Of a DNA stretch of 34,218 nucleotides, positions 27,782 to 34,218 are shown in pieces. The notes beneath the pieces are model-generated. The model was given only the letters and a program-made list of their open reading frames with translations, made no database searches and had not been told where the DNA came from. The stretch comes from Spirochaetales bacterium (GTDB lineage Bacteria > Spirochaetota > Spirochaetia > Sphaerochaetales > Sphaerochaetaceae): contig DUOJ01000094.1 of the NCBI GenBank assembly GCA_012838895.1, positions 1 through 34,218 of the forward strand. The letters run 5' to 3'. Each line of letters starts with the position of its first letter. Position 1 is the first letter of the stretch. Position numbers and translations under genes: made by a program.

Positions 27782-28823
27782 AGGGGTGCGGTAACATCTC
27801 TTTAAATTTGTAGGAGACCGCTTTACCGTCGAGGTTGTAGAGGTAAACCCTCCCCTCCTCACTGATAAACTCGGCTAAGACTTGGAGGCATATAGCGCAA
27901 GGGGGGGCAGGATTGGGAGCATCGCTCACGACCACGACTGACTCTATTCTAAACTTCTCCCCCTCATGGGCTACCCCAGCCATCACAGCACCTCGCTCAG
28001 CACAAATTGTAGCTCCATAGCTACTGTTTTCTACGTTACAACCACTATAGATATTCCCTTCGGCTGAAATTAGCGCTGCCCCCACTTGGAAGTGCGAGAA
28101 GGGGGTGTAGGCCTTAATCCTTGTTTTACGCGCCTCTTCACGGGCTATAAAGAGGTTAACTAGGTGGTTAAACTCCTCTATAGTCGCAAAGTCAGGAAAC
28201 TCTTTGAGCCCCTCAATAATGAAGTCACTCCCATACTTCAACAACTCTTCCCGGCTAAAACTGGTGGTGATTCCTCCACAAAGGGAGCCGGCAGCTTTGG
28301 CAGCCTCTACCCCATTGGTAGCATCTTCAAAGACGAGACACTCTGCCTGTTTTTTCCCTAAGTCGTTAGCTGCTTTTAGATAGATATCGGGGAAAGGTTT
28401 TTTACGCTCAATATCTTTACCATTGATTAACACCTTAAACCAAGCTGGGTCGAGGTCCATTGCTTCGAGGTTAATCTCCATTTTGCGTTTATCGGCACTG
28501 GTAGCAATCGCCATATCAATGCCTGCTTTGTGGGCGTTGTTGATAAACCTGACAACCCCCTCCAAAGCCCCCTCTTGCCCCATAATCAACTCTCCGTAGA
28601 TAGCATAGGTGTCGAGTTTGGCTTGTTCAATCTCTATCTCTACCCCATATTTCTCAGCCACCCCACCGATATAACGGTTCTCCCCTGCTCCCACAAAGGG
28701 GATATAATCTTCCTCTTTGGTCTCTACTCCCAGAGATTTGAAATAGGCGATGGCTGCTGCTGCGATATACTCTTCCGAGTCGATTAAGACCCCATCCATG
28801 TCGAATAAGATTGCACTAATCAT
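27756..28823 (-). CDS. Fusion: HAD-superfamily (beta-PGM-like) phosphatase + cytidine deaminase
   Basis: N-terminus AILFDMDGVLIDSEE...TSADKRKMEINLEAM...RKKPFPDIYLKAA...VFEDATNGVEAAKAAG; C-terminus YTPFSHFQVGAALISAEGNIYSGCNVENSSYGATICAERGA...PCAICLQVLAEF; start 28823 with AAGGAG. Confidence 0.88.
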   Translation of the reverse strand: MISAILFDMDGVLIDSEEYIAAAAIAYFKSLGVETKEEDYIPFVGAGENRYIGGVAEKYGVEIEIEQAKLDTYAIYGELIMGQEGALEGVVRFINNAHKAGIDMAIATSADKRKMEINLEAMDLDPAWFKVLINGKDIERKKPFPDIYLKAANDLGKKQAECLVFEDATNGVEAAKAAGSLCGGITTSFSREELLKYGSDFIIEGLKEFPDFATIEEFNHLVNLFIAREEARKTRIKAYTPFSHFQVGAALISAEGNIYSGCNVENSSYGATICAERGAVMAGVAHEGEKFRIESVVVVSDAPNPAPPCAICLQVLAEFISEEGRVYLYNLDGKAVSYKFKEMLPHPFKFEIQEP

Positions 28824-28914
28824 CACTAACTCCTTGAAGTTAATATAGACTAAAAATTGGTTCTTAACTAGCGACAGCTTGTCAAAAGAGGGGGGTGTTG
28901 TGTATGCTCGTGCA

Positions 28915-29499
28915 ATGAAGAGAATCATCAAAAACCTGTGTGTTTTTTGTGGCTCATCCAATGGGGCCCACCCTATTTACCAAACTGGAGCTAAAGAGCT
29001 AGCTCGAGCCATGGGAGAGAGGTCAATTAATCTCATCTATGGAGGGGGCGGATTGGGGTTGATGGGAGTTCTAGCCAAAGACCTTAAGAGCTATGGAGTT
29101 AAGGTTACCGGGGTAATCCCCGAACTCCTCTACCACCTGGTAAAAGAGGTCGAGAGTGACGAAGATGAGTTGATAGTGGTCCCTAATATGCACGAGAGGA
29201 AGGCTGAGATGTATGAGCGCGCTGACGCCTTCATAGTTCTTCCAGGGGGGATTGGCACCTTGGAAGAGTTCCTTGAGGTGTTCACTTGGCTTCAATTGGG
29301 GTACCACCACAAACCGATAGGGATTCTCAACAGCGGGGGCTACTACAACAAGCTGCTCAGCTTTCTAGAGGAGAGTGTAGCCACCGGGTTTCTTAAAGAG
29401 GCGATGTACAAGACACTGGTGGTTTCGCAAGAGGCAGAGAGCCTCATAGAGGAGCTTAAAAAGGTTGAAATTAAAGTCCCCTTAAAGATTGATCTTTAG
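28915..29499 (+). CDS. LOG-family nucleoside 5'-monophosphate phosphoribohydrolase (TIGR00730-like)
   Basis: VFCGSSNG, LIYGGGGLGLMGVLA, PGGIGTLEEFLEVFTWLQLGYHHKPIGILN. Confidence 0.92.
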   Translation: MKRIIKNLCVFCGSSNGAHPIYQTGAKELARAMGERSINLIYGGGGLGLMGVLAKDLKSYGVKVTGVIPELLYHLVKEVESDEDELIVVPNMHERKAEMYERADAFIVLPGGIGTLEEFLEVFTWLQLGYHHKPIGILNSGGYYNKLLSFLEESVATGFLKEAMYKTLVVSQEAESLIEELKKVEIKVPLKIDL

Positions 29500-29570
29500 C
29501 TAGGTTGCTATTTATTTCGCCACAACTAAGCTATAATCGAGGATGAGACTACCTTTTGGAGAGTAATACA

Positions 29571-30485
29571 TTGATTAGACCAACTTTTCGCCATGTAAAA
29601 GAGTACCTCCTAATAATCATAGGATCGGCCCTAGCCGGGTTTGGAATTGCAGCTTTCAATATGCCTGCTATGATTGCCGGCGGTGGGGTTAACGGTATAG
29701 CCACAATCCTTTATCACACCTTTGGATTTGAGCCCGGCCTCTCAATGTTGGTGATGAACGTCCCCCTCTTTATAATCGGAATGAGAATCTTTGGCCCCAG
29801 CTACGGGCTAAAGTCTCTTATGGGGATGGTCCTCCTCAGCCTCTTTGTGAGTCTCACAGGATTGATCTTTGGATATGATGGAATTATCCCCTATAACGAT
29901 TCGGTCGACATCCTCCTCTCGGCCCTCTTCGGGGGGTTCTTTATTGGGACAGGGATTGGATTGGTTATGAAAGCTGGTGCCAACACCGGCGGTACCGATA
30001 TCATAGGGCAAATTATCCACCGCTTCACTCCTTTAACTTTGGGAACCAGTATCCTTTTGGTCGATGCCACCATAATTATCACCTCAGCTTTTGTCTTTGG
30101 GATTGTGCGGGCTATGTTTGCCATAATCTCAGTCTACGTCTCGACCCAGATGATTAACTATGTGATTATGGTGGCAGGGACCAAGTATGCCAAAACAGTC
30201 TACATCTTCTCGAGTGAGATTGATAAAATCAAGCAACCCATAATTGATGAGCTAAATCATGGGGGGACAGTTTTCACCGGTACCGGTATCTACACCGGTG
30301 AGAAGCGAGAGATGTTGATGACAATTGTCTCGAACCATAAAATTTCACGTCTCACAGCACTAGTCAACACCCTCGACCCCAACGCCTTCATGGTGGTTGA
30401 AGAGGCCTATAAAGTCTTAGGAGAGGGGTTCACCCCCATCAGTCGAGAAGCAGTCGACCACCTAGAGATTAAGCGGAAACGTTAG
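29571..30485 (+). CDS. YitT-family membrane protein
   Basis: N-terminal TM region GFGIAAFNMPAMIAGGGVNGIATILYH; GGFFIGTGIGLVMKAGANTGGTDIIGQI; C-terminal DUF2179-like GTGIYTGEKREMLMTIVSNHKISRL; SD GGAGAG before TTG 29571. Confidence 0.88.
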   Translation: MIRPTFRHVKEYLLIIIGSALAGFGIAAFNMPAMIAGGGVNGIATILYHTFGFEPGLSMLVMNVPLFIIGMRIFGPSYGLKSLMGMVLLSLFVSLTGLIFGYDGIIPYNDSVDILLSALFGGFFIGTGIGLVMKAGANTGGTDIIGQIIHRFTPLTLGTSILLVDATIIITSAFVFGIVRAMFAIISVYVSTQMINYVIMVAGTKYAKTVYIFSSEIDKIKQPIIDELNHGGTVFTGTGIYTGEKREMLMTIVSNHKISRLTALVNTLDPNAFMVVEEAYKVLGEGFTPISREAVDHLEIKRKR

Positions 30486-31390
30486 TAGCGCCACAACTTT
30501 TCGGGGTAGACACCTGCATCAATTTTCTCTTTAATCTTAGTTTTAACCAGCTCACGGTCCTCTTTGTAGGTCATCCCAAACCACTGCTCATTGGTAGTAT
30601 AGAAGCGCACCTTCCCTAAGCCTTGTTGCACAATTTCGCTGGCCCCCTCGGGGAGGTACGATTCAGCTTTGAGGGAGCTAATCGACTCTTTGAGGAAACT
30701 TTGGAAGTACTCTTCGTAGAATGGGAGCGCTGTAACTGAGAAACCGAAGAAGTTCATCGAGACATACTCGTTTCCACTTAGTAAAATCTCCTCATCGCCA
30801 ACTTGAGTATAGATTGAATCCCCTTTGTGGTAGATGTTTTTGTTCTCTTTCATCGAGAGGAGATAACCATCTTTGACTTGACAGATAGCCCGCGAGACCG
30901 AGCCGTTGCGACTTGTTGTGTTACGGAGGATAAAGCCAACATTGGCGTGCTCAACTGAGTTGTTATCTAGGGCCCGTAAATGGCGATTCATTATTTCAAA
31001 GGGCTCTTGGCCATAATAGTCGTCGCTGTTGATGATACTAAAGGGGCGGTCAATCTCTTCTTTAGCACACAGGAGGGCTTGGACCGTCCCCCATGGCTTC
31101 TTCCTCTCTTTGGAGGCTGCTATTTGGTCACTTGTTAAAAGGGAGTCTAACTCCTGGAAGGTGTAAGTGGCATCACAGTTGGCAGCTATGCGGTCAAAGA
31201 CTCGCTCTCTAAAGTCTTTCTCGATATCACGTCGAATCACATAGACAATCTTGCCAAAGCCGTTGCGTAGAGCATCGTAAGTTGAGTAGTCGAGGAGGGC
31301 CTCATCGTGTAACCCGATTCCGTCAATCTGTTTAACTCCGCCATAGCGACTTCCAAATCCCGCTGCCATCACTACTAAAGTTGGTTTCAT
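30482..31390 (-). CDS. Nucleotidyltransferase (sugar-phosphate nucleotidylyltransferase fold)
   Basis: LVVMAAGFGSRYGGVKQIDGIG; PFSIINSDDYYG; SD GGAGG. Confidence 0.8.
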   Translation of the reverse strand: MKPTLVVMAAGFGSRYGGVKQIDGIGLHDEALLDYSTYDALRNGFGKIVYVIRRDIEKDFRERVFDRIAANCDATYTFQELDSLLTSDQIAASKERKKPWGTVQALLCAKEEIDRPFSIINSDDYYGQEPFEIMNRHLRALDNNSVEHANVGFILRNTTSRNGSVSRAICQVKDGYLLSMKENKNIYHKGDSIYTQVGDEEILLSGNEYVSMNFFGFSVTALPFYEEYFQSFLKESISSLKAESYLPEGASEIVQQGLGKVRFYTTNEQWFGMTYKEDRELVKTKIKEKIDAGVYPEKLWRY

Positions 31391-31501
31391 ACTCTTCCTC
31401 CTAGTAGTGGACTATACCACAGAGGAGAGAATTACACTATTGCTAATTGCTAAGATTGGATTAGCGTGTGAACGATAGGAAAATTATTTTAATGAAGGGG
31501 A

Positions 31502-32062
31502 CTAATCGGCTGAAACTTCAACAGCAATCGACGCTTCATAGGCTCCGGAACTAAACTCTTGGAGGTCAAAGCCCTCTTTCTCACTCGGGAAAGTGACTGA
31601 GATTATCCCATTTTCTATCAGTTGTGATCCGATGCGATTGCCAATCGATTTTTGGACCGTCTTAAAATCGTCGTTAGTAAATGCTTGCTCCGCTGTATCG
31701 GTAGATACACTGAGCTTAAAAGGGATGGGAGAATTAGGTTTATTGGTAGCATTAGATTTAGTATTGCTAAAGGCAAAAATCCCCTCCCCTAATGCTGTGA
31801 CAACTCCTGGAGAGAGTTTAAGCTGGTAGACAACTAAGGGGCTGTTGGAGACGAACGAATACGATGCAATATCGTGGGTTGTCCCCGCTAACTCCAATGA
31901 GAACTTGAAGTTCTCTTGTTGGTGTAGCTCAAGTTCAAACTTCTCCTCTATATCTATATGACCTCTAAGGGGAATAATGTCACTAAACAGAATCCTTTGA
32001 CTAAAGAGTGAGGGAACCAACAAAATGCCAACTATGACCCCGAGAAGAAATCTCTTTTTCAT
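31502..32062 (-). CDS. Exported hypothetical protein
   Basis: Signal peptide MKKRFLLGVIVGILLVPSLFSQ; SD AGGAAGG. Confidence 0.6.
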   Translation of the reverse strand: MKKRFLLGVIVGILLVPSLFSQRILFSDIIPLRGHIDIEEKFELELHQQENFKFSLELAGTTHDIASYSFVSNSPLVVYQLKLSPGVVTALGEGIFAFSNTKSNATNKPNSPIPFKLSVSTDTAEQAFTNDDFKTVQKSIGNRIGSQLIENGIISVTFPSEKEGFDLQEFSSGAYEASIAVEVSAD

Positions 32063-32097
32063 TAATCACCCTTCCTACTAAATTCTCCAATAGCTTC

Positions 32098-32126
32098 AAT
32101 GTAATGAATTGGTCAAGTGATGTCAA
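32098..32126 (-). promoter_or_regulatory. Sigma70-type promoter for the 31502-32062 gene
   Basis: TTGACA (32126-32121)-17 bp-TACATT (32103-32098). Confidence 0.65.
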
Positions 32127-32374
32127 GAGAAGTTTAATAAAATTAGTGCGCAAAATTTGTAATTTTTCTATCTCTTTACACATAAATTAGTTATTAAATA
32201 TACTGGCACTAAACTTATGACACAAAATTGTTAAAGTAGGGGCTTTTATTGTTACAGGGCAATCATTTATCTTAAATTCTTATTTGGTGCCTTTTTTAGT
32301 TGTAAATTTTATCCCTCTTTAGGCTAAAGCGTTTACCTTTAAGATGAAGTGATATAATATCAAACTGTTTTTAA

Positions 32375-32447
<73 letters not shown>

Positions 32448-32452
32448 TCCTT

Positions 32453-33466
32453 CTACTTCTTTAACTCCCCTATCTCTTTTAACCAAGCAATTGTATCTAC
32501 AATTGTCTCATTGAAGGGGCGGCTTTTAAAATCCAACTCCTTAATAGCTTTCTCTGATGAAAATTCATTATTACGGCCTATGTTATAAACTGTAATACTG
32601 TTAAGCCAAGCCGGTTTCCTAGTTATTTTACTGTAAACCAGCCCTAAATTTGCAAAAGGACGGACTAGCCAAAGAGGAACGGTAAGTAACCGTTTCTCAA
32701 TGCCCATCTCTTTATAAACAATAGCTATTAACTGGTTAAATGTATAAGTTTCACTAGCCATTATGTAGGTCTCACCTTTTCTCCCCTTTTCACTACAAGC
32801 TATTATTCCATTGGCTAGATCTCTAACGTCTACAGAGTTAAAACATCCACCAATAGAGAGGGGTAATTTATTCTCTGCCACCATTTTCACGCTTTTGGTG
32901 ATAAGGCCAAATCGATAATCATTAGGGCCAAATATTCCACTGGGGTAGACAACAGACGCATCTAGATTAGATTTAGAGACAGCTTCTAAAACTAAATTTG
33001 TAGCAATGGCTTTAGTCTTTGAATAATATCCAATAACTAAATCTGGATCATGGTCCTGCACCTCTTTAATCGCTTCCCCATGTGGTAGTTCTGGTATAGC
33101 GCTAGTTGAACTTATATAAATAAGCTTCTCAACTTTATGCTCGATGCACTTCTCAATGATGTTTTTAGTCCCTTCCACATTAACTTGGTAGACATTTTTA
33201 TTAGCTCTGATATTGATTGTTACAATCCCAGCTGAGTGAATTACTACTACCTTTTTATCGTTAGTGACTGTAAAGAAGCTCTCTAAAGAATTTTTGTCCA
33301 ATAGATTACCAAAAACTATCTCGGTCCCTAAAGGCATTCTAGAAATCGCGGGGTTATTAGGTGACAACAATACCCTAACCTTCTCCCCTCTTTCAATTAA
33401 TTGACTTAATATATTTCCACCCAGAAAACCACTAGCACCTGTCAGTAAATATAATTTTTCTGCCAC
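32453..33466 (-). CDS. NAD-dependent epimerase/dehydratase (extended SDR)
   Basis: LTGASGFLGGNILSQL, HSAGIV, YYSKTKAIATNLVL, SVVYPSGIFGP; paralogous to the gene at 6079-7087. Confidence 0.88.
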   Translation of the reverse strand: MAEKLYLLTGASGFLGGNILSQLIERGEKVRVLLSPNNPAISRMPLGTEIVFGNLLDKNSLESFFTVTNDKKVVVIHSAGIVTINIRANKNVYQVNVEGTKNIIEKCIEHKVEKLIYISSTSAIPELPHGEAIKEVQDHDPDLVIGYYSKTKAIATNLVLEAVSKSNLDASVVYPSGIFGPNDYRFGLITKSVKMVAENKLPLSIGGCFNSVDVRDLANGIIACSEKGRKGETYIMASETYTFNQLIAIVYKEMGIEKRLLTVPLWLVRPFANLGLVYSKITRKPAWLNSITVYNIGRNNEFSSEKAIKELDFKSRPFNETIVDTIAWLKEIGELKK

Positions 33467-33593
33467 ACTTTCACCCTTTCATACACTTGTATAAGATTTT
33501 TCGTTCTATTACAACCGGGGGATAAATTAAAGGAACTTAAACTTTATAGAGACCTTAATAAAGCAGGACTGGAGATGAGCACCTCTATCTTGT

Positions 33594-34218
33594 ATGAAAC
33601 AGTACAAAGATTATTTTAGTAGTGGGGTGAGTATAAAAGAGCTCCCCCAAGCAGAGCGCCCTCGAGAGAGGTTACAAGAACATGGTCCCCTAGCCCTCTC
33701 TGATTTAGAGCTCCTCTCCCTCTTAATAGGGTCAGGAACATCGAGAAACCCTGCTAATAAGGTAGCTGAGCAACTCTTATTTCTCCTTGATAAAACTAGT
33801 GGAGACGCAGAGATTTCTATTGAACAACTAACCTCAATTGATGGGATGGGGTTGGCTAAAGCAACTCTAATTATAGCAGCCCTCGAATTGGGGAGAAGAC
33901 GCCTACCCTCTAAGAGGAAACAGATTGTCTTTCCTAGTGATGTCTATCCCCTTGTTCGCCACTATGCAGGGCGTCCCCAGGAGTGTTTCCTCTCAGTTTC
34001 CCTCAATGGAGCCCATGAGGTAATCTCAATCAATGTTGTCTCAATTGGCCTGATTAACCATACCCTGGTCCACCCTAGAGAGGTTTTTGCAACCCCTCTT
34101 AGAGAGAGGGCAACAGCTATAATAATCGCCCACAACCACCCTAGTGGGATTCTTAAACCAAGCACCGAAGACCTCAGTGTAACAAAAAGATTGGTTAAAG
34201 CAGGTGATCTCTTAGGAA
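33594..34218 (+). CDS. radC: RadC/JAB-domain DNA repair-associated protein (partial, runs off the window)
   Basis: My translation: MKQYKDYFSSGVSIKELPQAERPRERLQEHGPLALSDLELLSLLIGSGTSRNPANK..., ending at the JAMM motif HNHPSGILKPSTEDLSVTKRL. Confidence 0.88.
   Translation, partial: MKQYKDYFSSGVSIKELPQAERPRERLQEHGPLALSDLELLSLLIGSGTSRNPANKVAEQLLFLLDKTSGDAEISIEQLTSIDGMGLAKATLIIAALELGRRRLPSKRKQIVFPSDVYPLVRHYAGRPQECFLSVSLNGAHEVISINVVSIGLINHTLVHPREVFATPLRERATAIIIAHNHPSGILKPSTEDLSVTKRLVKAGDLLG

Overview
This is a gene-dense bacterial chromosome segment, most likely from a spirochaete. That assignment is an inference from the long-form PRPP synthetase, the eukaryote-type hexokinase and the archaeal-type UMP kinase. 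I support about 30 genes, mostly housekeeping: prs, argH, trxA, ssb, ogt/alkA, pyrH, pdxY, phosphohexomutase, hexokinase, sbcB, prfA-prmC-rel, family II PPase, rpiB, LOG, YitT, one tRNA-Arg(CCG), and a radC truncated by the window end. No CRISPR array, transposase or prophage was found. The main points for follow-up are: (1) a ~59-bp structured direct repeat flanking a response regulator/epimerase cassette, with the epimerase frameshifted inside its Rossmann glycine motif; (2) a decayed AbiE-like toxin-antitoxin remnant; (3) a HAD-phosphatase/cytidine-deaminase fusion beside LOG and RpiB; (4) at least five promoters placed as if their mRNAs were leaderless, including an interleaved divergent pair in 54 bp; (5) convergent gene pairs that nearly all abut or overlap, leaving no room for terminators; (6) a putative SD-sequestering hairpin before a lipoprotein gene; (7) a patatin plus small-partner two-gene unit.
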